Shown here one piece after another: positions 1 through 5,353 of a DNA stretch of 5,617 nucleotides (within the stretch, counting starts at the first letter, position 1; each line of letters begins with the position of its first letter). The stretch spans positions 1-5,617 of the forward strand of contig JAFSNU010000294.1 in the NCBI GenBank assembly GCA_017447325.1, written 5' to 3'. The position numbers and the translations under genes were made by a program. The notes beneath the pieces are model-generated. The model saw nothing but the letters and a program-made list of their open reading frames with translations, had not been told where the DNA came from and made no database searches. The stretch is from Synergistaceae bacterium (GTDB lineage: Bacteria > Synergistota > Synergistia > Synergistales > Aminobacteriaceae).

Positions 1-259
1 CGGCGTGGCCGGGGCAGTCGATATGAGCATAATGTCTCTTGTCCGTCTCGTACTCGACGTGTGCGATATTAATCGTGATGCCGCGCTCGCGCTCCTCAGG
101 CGCCTTATCGATCATGTCGTAAGCCGTGAACTCTGCATAATTATTCGTAGCAAGGCACTTAGTAATAGCCGCCGTAAGCGTAGTCTTGCCGTGGTCGATA
201 TGACCGATCGTTCCAATGTTTAAATGCGTTTTGTTACGCTGGAATTTCTCCTTAGCCAT
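1..259 (-). CDS. tuf: Elongation factor Tu (EF-Tu), N-terminal part, cut by window edge
   Basis: EF-Tu is the cytoplasmic GTPase that carries aminoacyl-tRNA to the ribosomal A site. The ATG at 259-257 opens [20 protein letters not shown], the classic EF-Tu N-terminus. Eighty-six codons are visible. They include the P-loop GHIDHGKT (residues 19-26), the switch I/G2 region with RGITI, and the G3 motif DCPGH at the very end. The P-loop has Ile where E. coli has Val (GHVDHGKT), a conservative change that I believe occurs in several phyla. GGGAGG at 273-268 lies 8 nt before the start. The gene follows fusA after a 39-nt AT-rich gap, as the last gene of a standard str operon. About 310 residues (G4, G5, domains 2 and 3) lie outside the window. 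Whether a second tuf copy exists cannot be seen. The identification is essentially certain. Confidence 0.98.
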   Translation of the reverse strand, partial: MAKEKFQRNKTHLNIGTIGHIDHGKTTLTAAITKCLATNNYAEFTAYDMIDKAPEERERGITINIAHVEYETDKRHYAHIDCPGHA

Positions 260-298
260 TTTTAATTCCTCCCAAAATATTTTTTATTAAAATTTATT

Positions 299-2374
299 TT
301 ATTCGCTTCTGGGTCTTCCCTGAAGCACTTTTTCCGTTACTTCCGCCGGCGTCTGCTCGTAATGATCAAACTGCATCGAGTAATTTGCGCGGCCTGACGT
401 CTTGCTTCTCAAGTCAGTTGCATAGCCGAACATGCCCACAAGCGGTACATAAGCTCTTATTATACGCGCGTTTGCTCTCATGTCCATACCCTCGATACGG
501 CCTCTTCTTGACGACAAGTCGCCGATTACATCTCCTACATAATCTTCAGGCGTGACAACTTCAACAGACATGACAGGCTCCATTAAAACCGGCTTTGCCT
601 TCTTCATCGCCTCTTTAAAGCCCATTGACGCGGCAATTTTAAACGCCATTTCCGAGCTGTCGACTTCGTGATAACTTCCGTCAACTAAAGCAACTTTAAT
701 TCCGATAACCGGGTAGCCGCCGAGAATACCGCTCTGAATTGCCTCTTCAAGGCCTTTCTCAACTGCCGCGATATACTCTTTCGGCACAACGCCGCCGACG
801 ATTTTGTCCTCAAATTCAAAGCCCTTGCCGTCCTCAAGAGGCTCAACTTCAAACACAACATGACCGTACTGGCCGCGTCCGCCGCTTTGCCTGATATATT
901 TACCCTCGGCTCTCGCGCTGGTTCTAATCGCCTCACGGTAAGACACCTGCGGATTGCCGACTTTAACGTCGACGCCAAATTCGCGCTTTAATCTGTCAAC
1001 TATTATTTCAAGATGAAGCTCGCCCATTCCTGATATAACAGTCTGGCCGCTCTCTTCGTCAGTTTTTACAACAAACGTCGGGTCTTCATCTGCTAAAGCC
1101 GCAAGGCCTTTGCTTAATTTAATTTTATCAGCCTGCGTTGCCGGCTCGACTGCAAGCGAGATAACCGGCTCCGGGAACTCCAAGCTCTCAAGCACTATCT
1201 GATTTGCCTCGTCGCATAACGTGTCGCCGGTCTTAGTATTCTTTAAGCTCGGCACTGCGACTATCATTCCGGCCTCTACGCTGTCTATATCCTCGCGTTT
1301 ATTAGAATGCATGCGCATAATTCTGCTTATACGCTCGCGCTGACGCGTCTTAGGATTATAGACAGTGCTGCCCTTCTCTAACTTGCCTGAATAAACTCTC
1401 AAGAAAAATAATTTTCCCAAGAACGGGTCAACAGCAACTTTAAACGCCAATGCTGTGAACGGCTCGTCAGGGCTGCTGTGACGCTCGACTATCGTTTCGG
1501 GATCGTCCGGCGCAGTTCCCTCAATCGGAGGCAGGTCGATCGGACTCGGCAAATACTCAACTACTGCGTCTAACAAAGGCTCAATGCATTTATTCTTAAA
1601 CGCTGACCCGCATAATACAGGCACGGCCTTTAATTTTATAGTCGCTTCTCTTAAAGCCTTTTTAATTAATTCAGAACTTATCTCCTGACCCTCGAGATAT
1701 AAAGTCATAATATCATCGTCGAAGTCAGACAAAGCCTCGATTATCTTGTCGCGTCCTTCTTTAGCCGGCATTGCAAGCTCTGCCGGTATGGCCGCCTCTC
1801 TTGGTGCCTGGCCTAAAACGCCGCTGAAATAAACTGCCTTTTGATTAATTAAATCAACGACGCCTTCGAAATCATCTTCAGCCCCGATTGGAATTTGCAA
1901 CGGTATAGCATTCGCGCCTAATCTTTCGTGCATTGCCGCGACGACTGCGTCAAAGTCCGCGCCGATTCTGTCCATTTTATTTACAAATGCAATTCTCGGC
2001 ACATGATATTTATCGGCCTGACGCCATACTGTCTCCGACTGGGGCTCAACGCCTCCGACAGCGCAGAACACAGAGACCGCACCGTCAAGGACGCGCATTG
2101 ATCTTTCAACTTCAACTGTAAAGTCCACGTGTCCGGGCGTATCAATTAAGTTTATAGTATGACCTTTCCAGACACATGTTGTAGCCGCAGAAGTAATAGT
2201 GATGCCGCGTTCACGTTCCTGCTCCATCCAGTCCATGGTCGCATTGCCTTCGTGAACCTCGCCCACTTTATAACTACTTCCGGTATAGTAAAGTATGCGC
2301 TCGCTCGTCGTAGTTTTGCCCGCGTCGATGTGAGCCGCAATACCTATGTTTCTAAGTTTCGCAATATCTAACAA
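299..2374 (-). CDS. fusA: Elongation factor G (EF-G)
   Basis: EF-G is the ribosomal translocase, a cytoplasmic GTPase that moves tRNA and mRNA after peptide bond formation and works with RRF in recycling. Counted from the TTG start at 2374, the GTPase motifs are all present: AHIDAGKT (about residues 14-21), RGITI (56-60), DTPGH (78-82), NKMD (132-135) and CGSAFKNK in the G5 region. The domain IV signature [10 protein letters not shown] and a normal domain V ending [15 protein letters not shown] follow. The length of 691 aa is normal for a full-length EF-G. Start choice: no ATG is available. A stop at 2389-2387 leaves only GTG at 2383 and TTG at 2374. AGGCGGTG (2388-2381) overlaps that GTG but sits 6 nt before the TTG, and the TTG gives [12 protein letters not shown], matching the usual family N-terminus. 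The GTG version adds three residues (end 2383). The gene sits between rpsG and tuf, as expected. Confidence 0.97.
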   Translation of the reverse strand: MLDIAKLRNIGIAAHIDAGKTTTSERILYYTGSSYKVGEVHEGNATMDWMEQERERGITITSAATTCVWKGHTINLIDTPGHVDFTVEVERSMRVLDGAVSVFCAVGGVEPQSETVWRQADKYHVPRIAFVNKMDRIGADFDAVVAAMHERLGANAIPLQIPIGAEDDFEGVVDLINQKAVYFSGVLGQAPREAAIPAELAMPAKEGRDKIIEALSDFDDDIMTLYLEGQEISSELIKKALREATIKLKAVPVLCGSAFKNKCIEPLLDAVVEYLPSPIDLPPIEGTAPDDPETIVERHSSPDEPFTALAFKVAVDPFLGKLFFLRVYSGKLEKGSTVYNPKTRQRERISRIMRMHSNKREDIDSVEAGMIVAVPSLKNTKTGDTLCDEANQIVLESLEFPEPVISLAVEPATQADKIKLSKGLAALADEDPTFVVKTDEESGQTVISGMGELHLEIIVDRLKREFGVDVKVGNPQVSYREAIRTSARAEGKYIRQSGGRGQYGHVVFEVEPLEDGKGFEFEDKIVGGVVPKEYIAAVEKGLEEAIQSGILGGYPVIGIKVALVDGSYHEVDSSEMAFKIAASMGFKEAMKKAKPVLMEPVMSVEVVTPEDYVGDVIGDLSSRRGRIEGMDMRANARIIRAYVPLVGMFGYATDLRSKTSGRANYSMQFDHYEQTPAEVTEKVLQGRPRSE

Positions 2375-2380
2375 AAACTG

Positions 2381-2388
2381 CACCGCCT
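2381..2388 (-). promoter_or_regulatory. fusA ribosome binding site that decides the start codon
   Basis: On the minus strand this reads AGGCGGTG, seven of eight matches to the anti-Shine-Dalgarno complement AGGAGGTG. It overlaps the upstream GTG candidate (2383-2381), which therefore cannot be its start. It lies 6 nt before the TTG at 2374-2372, which is ideal spacing. This supports TTG initiation of EF-G. Confidence 0.75.
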
Positions 2389-2424
2389 AAAACTAAAAAA
2401 TAAATTCTAACGTCTGCGACGCTT

Positions 2425-2895
2425 TTACCAGCGATAATGAGCAAACGCTCTGTTCGCCTCGGCCATTCTGTGCGTGTCCTCGCGGCGCTTTATAGAACTG
2501 CCCGTATTATTATACGCGTCCATAAGCTCGTGCATTAAACGCTGCCACATTGGCATTCCCTTTTTGCCTCTTGCAAAGGCTACTATCCAGCGAATAGAAA
2601 GCTGGACGCCTCTTTCAGGCTTCACTTCAACCGGCACCTGATACGTTGCTCCGCCGACGCGTCTGGGACGCACTTCGATCTGAGGCGCGACATTGCTCAT
2701 TGCCTTCTGAAACACTTCAAACGGCTCTGTATTAAGCTTTTCGGCTGCTGTATCAAGAGCCTTGTAAAAAATTCTCTCCGCTACGCTGCGCTTGCCCGCT
2801 TTCATTAAGCTGCTGATAAATCTTGCGGCTGCGACGTCGTTAAATCTGAAATCGGGCGGCGTCTCGCGTTTCTTAATATGCCCTTTACGCGGCAT
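2425..2895 (-). CDS. rpsG: 30S ribosomal protein S7
   Basis: S7 is the primary assembly protein of the 30S head. It binds the 3' major domain of 16S rRNA and lines the tRNA exit site. The protein starts MPRKGHIKKRETPPD and ends ANRAFAHYRW, both typical of bacterial S7, with the basic conserved stretch PRRVGGATYQVPVEV in the middle. Its 156 residues are the usual bacterial length. The ATG at 2895-2893 follows GGGAGG (2908-2903) with 7-nt spacing. The gene lies 47 nt after rpsL and about 50 nt before fusA. In E. coli S7 represses its own operon through the rpsL-rpsG spacer. The spacer here (2896-2942) is short and very AT-rich, and I see no comparable stable hairpin, so that control is not supported by this sequence. 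Confidence 0.99.
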   Translation of the reverse strand: MPRKGHIKKRETPPDFRFNDVAAARFISSLMKAGKRSVAERIFYKALDTAAEKLNTEPFEVFQKAMSNVAPQIEVRPRRVGGATYQVPVEVKPERGVQLSIRWIVAFARGKKGMPMWQRLMHELMDAYNNTGSSIKRREDTHRMAEANRAFAHYRW

Positions 2896-2942
2896 CTTAC
2901 ATCCTCCCTTTAAAACTAAAACTCTTTAAATTAAAATAAAAT

Positions 2943-3317
2943 TTACGCTTTCGGTCTGCGTGCGCCGTACTTCGAGCGGCTGCGCTTGCGGTTCTCTACT
3001 CCGCCGCAGTCCAAAGTTCCTCTTATAATATGATACCTGACGCCGGGAAGGTCTTTCACGCGTCCGCCTCTTACTAAGACGACCGAGTGTTCCTGTAAAT
3101 TATGGCCGATGCCGGGTATATAAGAAGTAACTTCGATCCCGTTGGTTAAACGCACACGGGCTACCTTACGCAAAGCCGAGTTAGGCTTCTTGGGAGTTAT
3201 TGTATAAACGCGGGTGCATACGCCGCGACGGGCAGGATTCGCCTGCAACGCCGGCGAATTGCTCTTACTCTTCTTCTCCTCCCGTCCGAAACGGACAAGC
3301 TGATTAATTGTTGGCAC
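2943..3317 (-). CDS. rpsL: 30S ribosomal protein S12
   Basis: S12 sits at the decoding centre of the 30S subunit and helps set translational accuracy. The 124-residue protein begins [16 protein letters not shown] and ends [11 protein letters not shown], the standard short bacterial form. The accuracy and streptomycin loops are intact: TPKKPNS carries Lys43 and Lys44, and GGRVKDLPG carries Lys88 and Asp89. Lys43 and Lys88 are the wild-type, streptomycin-sensitive residues. Asp89 corresponds to the residue that RimO methylthiolates in E. coli. The start is GTG (3317-3315), six nt after AGGAGGA (3330-3324), and no better start fits the protein family. It is the first gene of the str operon, about 40 nt downstream of the inferred transcription start. 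The identification is secure. Confidence 0.99.
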   Translation of the reverse strand: MPTINQLVRFGREEKKSKSNSPALQANPARRGVCTRVYTITPKKPNSALRKVARVRLTNGIEVTSYIPGIGHNLQEHSVVLVRGGRVKDLPGVRYHIIRGTLDCGGVENRKRSRSKYGARRPKA

Positions 3318-3323
3318 AGAATC

Positions 3324-3330
3324 TCCTCCT
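3324..3330 (-). promoter_or_regulatory. Strong ribosome binding site for rpsL (GTG start)
   Basis: Minus-strand AGGAGGA is a full Shine-Dalgarno match lying 6 nt before the GTG at 3317-3315. It confirms the GTG start and suggests that strong ribosome recruitment offsets the non-ATG codon. Confidence 0.85.
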
Positions 3331-3364
3331 ACTCAAAATAAATCTTGTCACAAAAGTGTATAAC

Positions 3365-3394
3365 ATCATAGCAAACAACGGGCTTAAATGTCAA
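3365..3394 (-). promoter_or_regulatory. Main str operon promoter (sigma-70 type, extended -10)
   Basis: The minus strand shows a perfect -35 TTGACA (3394-3389), an 18-nt spacer and -10 TATGAT (3370-3365), five of six to TATAAT. The -10 is preceded by TGC, giving an extended -10 (TGnTATGAT). The inferred transcription start is near 3358, for a leader of about 40 nt before rpsL. Runs of A and T (3396-3407) sit directly upstream of the -35, where an UP element would lie. This is the best promoter in the window and fits a highly expressed translation operon. A small CAC-AAAA-GTG inverted repeat (3350-3359) lies at the predicted start; I assign it no role. Confidence 0.85.
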
Positions 3395-3395
3395 G

Positions 3396-3434
3396 AAAAA
3401 ATTTTTTAATACGCGCGTTAATTAAAAATTTTTT
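3396..3434 (-). terminator. AT-rich inverted repeat between macrodomain gene stop and str promoter
   Basis: The arms 3396-3410 and 3421-3434 are complementary except for one bulged base. They flank a 10-base loop containing the self-complementary ACGCGCGT. On the minus strand the hairpin begins at the macrodomain stop codon and its far arm ends in TTTTTT, so it could terminate that transcript. The stem is almost pure A/T, so its strength is doubtful. The same A/T tract abuts the -35 of the str promoter and may act as an UP element. Which role applies cannot be decided here. Confidence 0.4.
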
Positions 3435-4218
3435 AGTTCAAAATTTTATTATAAATTTCTAAATCTAAATCTTTAAACACGTTGAAGATAATTTTTAAAT
3501 CTTTATTATGCTCTAAATATTTTATTACTGTATTAACTGCGATCTGCGCGGCGGGCTCGTTAGGAAAATTAAACACGCCGGTCGAGATGCAGCAAAAGGC
3601 GATAGACTTTAAATTATTTTGCGCTGCTAAATCTAAACAAGAATTATAGCAAGATGCCAATAAATTTTTATGCTCTTGCGTAAGTTCTCCTAGGACGTAA
3701 GGCCCGACTGTGTGAATTACAAATTTTGCCGGAAGATTATATGCGCTGGTAATTTTAGCTTGGCCTTCGGGCTCGTCGTGTTTTTGCTCCTGCATTAAAT
3801 TATAACAGTCTAAACGCATTTGAACTCCTGCCATCGTGTGTAAAATATTATCGATGCAGTTATGATTAGGCTGAAAGCAGCCGAGCAGTTTCGAGTTCGC
3901 CGCGTTGACCACAGCGTCAGCATTTAGTCTTGTGATGTCGCCCTGCCACAAAAATATTTGATTATTCAACTTACACGGCTCTAAATTATTTACGTCGATA
4001 ATGCCTTTTGCTCTTGTCATCTCACTCAAAAATTCGTCCTGAACTTTCAAAAATTCTTTAGACGCTTGCAATGGCATTCGCATATTAAATAAAGCTCTAA
4101 GCAAACGCCATTGCGCCTCGGGCTCGCTCGGAATTTTATAATCAGGCTCACCTGTCTCAGCCAATAAATTTTCAATCAGCCATAGTCTCTTCTCGTTGTG
4201 GGTCATAAAAATTTTCAT
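3433..4218 (-). CDS. Zinc-type macrodomain protein-ADP-ribose hydrolase
   Basis: This enzyme probably removes ADP-ribose from modified proteins in the cytoplasm. Its 261 residues match the Zn-macrodomain family (S. aureus SAV0325 type). An N-terminal helical region (about 5-80) with the family phrase EFLKVQDEFL precedes the macrodomain (about 85-261). Key motifs are WQGDITRLNADAVVNAANS (91-109), with the ADP-ribose-binding Asp94 and Asn105/Asn108; GCFQPNHNCIDN (113-124), whose Cys114, His119 and Cys121 are the expected zinc ligands; HTVGP (169-173); and the phosphate loop CISTGVFNFP (210-219). Nothing essential looks missing. In many bacteria the gene sits with SirTM, GcvH-L and a lipoate ligase; none is here. 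Start: AAAGGAG ends 1 nt before the ATG at 4218 and 13 nt before Met5 (4206), so neither spacing is ideal. Met5 (MTHNEKRLWLIENLL) resembles family N-termini. Its DNA is more AT-rich than the str genes. Confidence 0.9.
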   Translation of the reverse strand: MKIFMTHNEKRLWLIENLLAETGEPDYKIPSEPEAQWRLLRALFNMRMPLQASKEFLKVQDEFLSEMTRAKGIIDVNNLEPCKLNNQIFLWQGDITRLNADAVVNAANSKLLGCFQPNHNCIDNILHTMAGVQMRLDCYNLMQEQKHDEPEGQAKITSAYNLPAKFVIHTVGPYVLGELTQEHKNLLASCYNSCLDLAAQNNLKSIAFCCISTGVFNFPNEPAAQIAVNTVIKYLEHNKDLKIIFNVFKDLDLEIYNKILN

Positions 4219-4246
4219 GCTCCTTTAACTAAAAATTTATGCTAAA

Positions 4247-4275
4247 ATAATTTTAAATCAAATCAAACTTTTCAA
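4247..4275 (-). promoter_or_regulatory. Possible weak promoter of the macrodomain gene
   Basis: Minus strand TTGAAA (4275-4270), a 17-nt spacer, then AATTAT (4252-4247), four of six to TATAAT. Transcription would start near 4240, about 22 nt before the ATG. In DNA this AT-rich such matches arise easily, so the call rests mainly on position. Confidence 0.3.
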
Positions 4276-4291
4276 GATAAAATTTCAAAGT

Positions 4292-4315
4292 TTTTCAACT
4301 ACATTTTCAACTACA
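4292..4315. repeat. Perfect 12-bp tandem duplication with two looser copies
   Basis: TTTTCAACTACA occurs twice head to tail (4292-4303 and 4304-4315). The core TTTTCAA also appears at 4269-4275, and as ATTTCAA at 4282-4288. The four cores therefore start 13, 10 and 12 bp apart, about one helical turn each, just upstream of the proposed macrodomain promoter. This could be a regulator binding array or simple slippage of AT-rich DNA. I recognise no known operator. Confidence 0.6.
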
Positions 4316-4364
4316 AAAAGTTATTATAAATTCAGTATTTAAAATTTATTACGAGCGAGTGAAC

Positions 4365-4394
4365 AAAAATTAAGCGTTAAAAATTTTTATCGCT
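4365..4394 (-). terminator. Possible terminator of the vapBC transcript
   Basis: On the minus strand, AGCG (4394-4391) pairs with CGCT (4376-4373) around an A5/T5 core. One stem position is mismatched. TTAATTTTTG follows (to 4365). It starts 25 nt after the vapC stop and so is correctly placed for a Rho-independent terminator. The stem is short and A/T-rich, hence the low confidence. Confidence 0.35.
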
Positions 4395-4421
4395 AAAAAA
4401 TTTTTGATTGATAAAATTTTA
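4391..4421. repeat. Solitary copy related to the 34-bp repeat before ybaB
   Basis: GCTAAAAAATTTTT (4392-4405) is identical to 14 bases of the first array unit (5176-5189). It is followed by GA and a TAAAATTTTA stretch in the same order as the array units, with about 3 bp extra between the two blocks. It overlaps the vapC stop codon. This suggests that the array unit belongs to a dispersed intergenic repeat family, though low complexity weakens the argument. Confidence 0.4.
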
Positions 4422-4817
4422 TTTCCAGTCCTCGAGTTTTAAATTTTCAACTCTTGAAAATTCACGCGTGTTGTTAGTCACGAGCGTATAGCCTAACGAA
4501 CGGGCGTGCGCTGCTATGAGCGTATCACGGTCGCTGATGCGCATTCGTTTTAATTCAAGGTCTCCTAAAATATCTCCGAAATGTTTTGCGGCGTCTGCGT
4601 CAAAATCAATTACAGGAATGCCGGCCAAGAAAGTATAAACACCGAGCCTCGTCATGTCAGGGCGTGAACTTTTGCGAATGCCGTACTCAAGTTCACCGAG
4701 CGTTATAACTGAAATACAAATATCTTTGCCGACGTGAGCCTTTAATTTTTGAAATATAGGCCAGTCGGGATGTCTTATTCCCATTATGACGGCGTTTGTG
4801 TCAAGCATGTACATCAT
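4419..4817 (-). CDS. vapC: PIN-domain toxin ribonuclease VapC
   Basis: VapC toxins are Mg-dependent PIN-fold endoribonucleases. Members of this branch cut initiator tRNA or other translation RNAs and stop growth when their antitoxin is degraded; the target here is not visible from sequence. The 132 residues form one PIN domain with the usual acidic site: Asp6 (MLDTN), Glu42 (TLGELEYG) and Asp98 (ISDRDTLIAAHA). The C-terminal phrase VTNNTREFSRVENLKLEDW (113-131) is the hallmark of the enterobacterial VapC-like group, where Asn replaces the fourth Asp found in some PIN proteins. The toxin looks intact. Its ATG (4817-4815) overlaps the vapB stop as ATGA, implying translational coupling; only a weak GAAG site precedes it. 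Met2 and Met4 are alternative starts that would still keep the LDTN motif. Confidence 0.93.
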   Translation of the reverse strand: MMYMLDTNAVIMGIRHPDWPIFQKLKAHVGKDICISVITLGELEYGIRKSSRPDMTRLGVYTFLAGIPVIDFDADAAKHFGDILGDLELKRMRISDRDTLIAAHARSLGYTLVTNNTREFSRVENLKLEDWK

Positions 4818-5065
4818 AATTCTTCACGCGCGGCTTCGATGCTCTCGGGCAAGCTGTCACTCATGAAGTCCGGAGCGAACTCGGACAAAATTTTTGCGCC
4901 CTGTTCGAGCGTGTCGGCGAGGCGTGCTGCCGGAGTCATCATGACTACATCGCCGATTTTGTTTACATAAAATTCTTCGTTAAGATTTAAATTAAAATCT
5001 TTGGGAAGATTTATCGAGTAAGCTTTGTCGTTCGAGGTAATTTTAATTTTTTGAGCAGTCAACAA
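4814..5065 (-). CDS. vapB: VapB antitoxin, AbrB/MazE-like DNA-binding protein
   Basis: VapB neutralises VapC by blocking its active site and, alone or with VapC, represses its own promoter. The 83-residue protein has a swapped-hairpin AbrB/MazE-like DNA-binding domain at about 4-46, with the typical INLPKDFNLNLNEEFYVNKIGDVVMMTP. An acidic C-terminal tail (about 47-83) is the expected toxin-binding segment. Order (antitoxin first) and the 4-nt overlap with vapC are standard for the module. Start: the reading frame is closed by TGA at 5083-5081 and contains no ATG near its start. The best start is TTG at 5065, 9 nt after AAAGGAG (5081-5075). A second TTG follows immediately at 5062. A perfect 22-bp palindrome lies 36 nt upstream and is the natural candidate operator. 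Confidence 0.9.
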   Translation of the reverse strand: MLTAQKIKITSNDKAYSINLPKDFNLNLNEEFYVNKIGDVVMMTPAARLADTLEQGAKILSEFAPDFMSDSLPESIEAAREEL

Positions 5066-5074
5066 ATTTAAAAA

Positions 5075-5081
5075 CTCCTTT
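5075..5081 (-). promoter_or_regulatory. vapB ribosome binding site supporting a TTG start
   Basis: Minus-strand AAAGGAG ends 9 nt before TTG 5065-5063. It overlaps the TGA that closes the frame upstream, so no earlier start is possible. It supports initiation of the antitoxin at TTG. Confidence 0.7.
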
Positions 5082-5095
5082 CAATTTATATTCAA

Positions 5096-5123
5096 GTTAT
5101 ATTTAAATTTTGCAAAATTTAAA
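5096..5123 (-). promoter_or_regulatory. Possible vapBC promoter
   Basis: TATAAC (5101-5096) matches TATAAT in five of six positions. It would start transcription near 5089, about 24 nt before the vapB start, leaving the Shine-Dalgarno site in the leader. A weak TTTAAA (5123-5118) lies at a 16-nt spacing as a possible -35. Spacer and -35 coincide exactly with the 22-bp palindrome, as expected for an autorepressed toxin-antitoxin promoter. Confidence 0.4.
5102..5123. promoter_or_regulatory. Perfect 22-bp palindrome, candidate VapB/VapBC operator
   Basis: The two 11-base halves are exactly complementary: TTTAAATTTTG (5102-5112) and CAAAATTTAAA (5113-5123), with GC at the centre. AbrB-fold antitoxins bind palindromes at their own promoters, and this one covers the spacer and -35 position of the proposed vapBC promoter. 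Operator function is inferred from position and symmetry only. Confidence 0.5.
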
Positions 5124-5126
5124 ACA

Positions 5127-5149
5127 TGCTAAAATGATACTGCTAAAAT
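5127..5149. repeat. Direct repeat TGCTAAAAT, two copies
   Basis: TGCTAAAAT occurs at 5127-5135 and 5141-5149, a 14-bp period. A third copy, ATGCTAAAAT, lies at 4239-4248 upstream of the macrodomain gene. The copies lie between the vapBC palindrome and the 34-bp array. They might be a shared regulatory site for the two minus-strand transcription units. I recognise no known regulator. Confidence 0.45.
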
Positions 5150-5175
5150 AAATTTTAATTTAAATTTTCGCAAAG

Positions 5176-5205
5176 GCTAAAAAATTTTTAAATAAATTTT
5201 TTAGC
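5176..5205. repeat. Perfect 12-bp inverted repeat inside the array
   Basis: GCTAAAAAATTT (5176-5187) and AAATTTTTTAGC (5194-5205) are exact reverse complements around a 6-base loop, spanning the junction of units 1 and 2. An alternative outer pairing, TTCGC (5167-5171) with GCGAA (5204-5208), extends it with a bulge. It could form a hairpin or cruciform; terminator activity on either strand is possible but unsupported. Confidence 0.5.
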
Positions 5206-5324
5206 GAAGCTCTGAAAAATTTTTAAGAATAATTTTCGCGAGGCTTTAAAAAATTTTTGAAATAAAATTTAGCGAGGCTTTAAAAAATTTTTGAAAATAA
5301 AATTTAGCAAGGCCATAAAAATTT

Positions 5325-5353
5325 TTAAAAATAAATTTTAGCAAGGCTATAAA
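5325..5353 (+). promoter_or_regulatory. Possible ybaB promoter formed by the last repeat junction
   Basis: TTAAAA (5325-5330, four of six to TTGACA), a 17-nt spacer, then TATAAA (5348-5353, five of six to TATAAT). Transcription would start near 5360, about 33 nt before the ATG. Similar but weaker pairs recur at the same 17-nt spacing in earlier units, for example TTGAAA 5291-5296 with CATAAA 5314-5319. The AT-rich background makes chance matches likely. Confidence 0.4.

Noticed and set aside
5..223. 72-residue plus-strand open frame
   Set aside because: It lies wholly antisense to the unmistakable tuf coding sequence and resembles no protein I know.
274..283. AAAATATTTT palindrome between fusA and tuf as a terminator or tuf promoter element
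   Set aside because: A ten-base A/T palindrome is expected by chance here, and I see no convincing -35/-10 pair or GC stem.
685..978. 97-residue minus-strand open frame inside fusA, plus shorter open frames at 1933-2121, 2152-2340 and 2159-2371
   Set aside because: All lie within the conserved EF-G gene in other frames or on the other strand; they are shadows.
2896..2942. S7 autoregulatory hairpin between rpsL and rpsG, as in E. coli
   Set aside because: The 47-nt spacer is nearly all A/T apart from the Shine-Dalgarno site, and I could not draw a stable stem.
3350..3359. CAC-AAAA-GTG inverted repeat at the str transcription start as an operator
   Set aside because: Only three base pairs per arm, too short to support a binding site claim.
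4749..4970. 73-residue plus-strand open frame
   Set aside because: It is antisense to vapC and vapB, which are both clearly recognisable.
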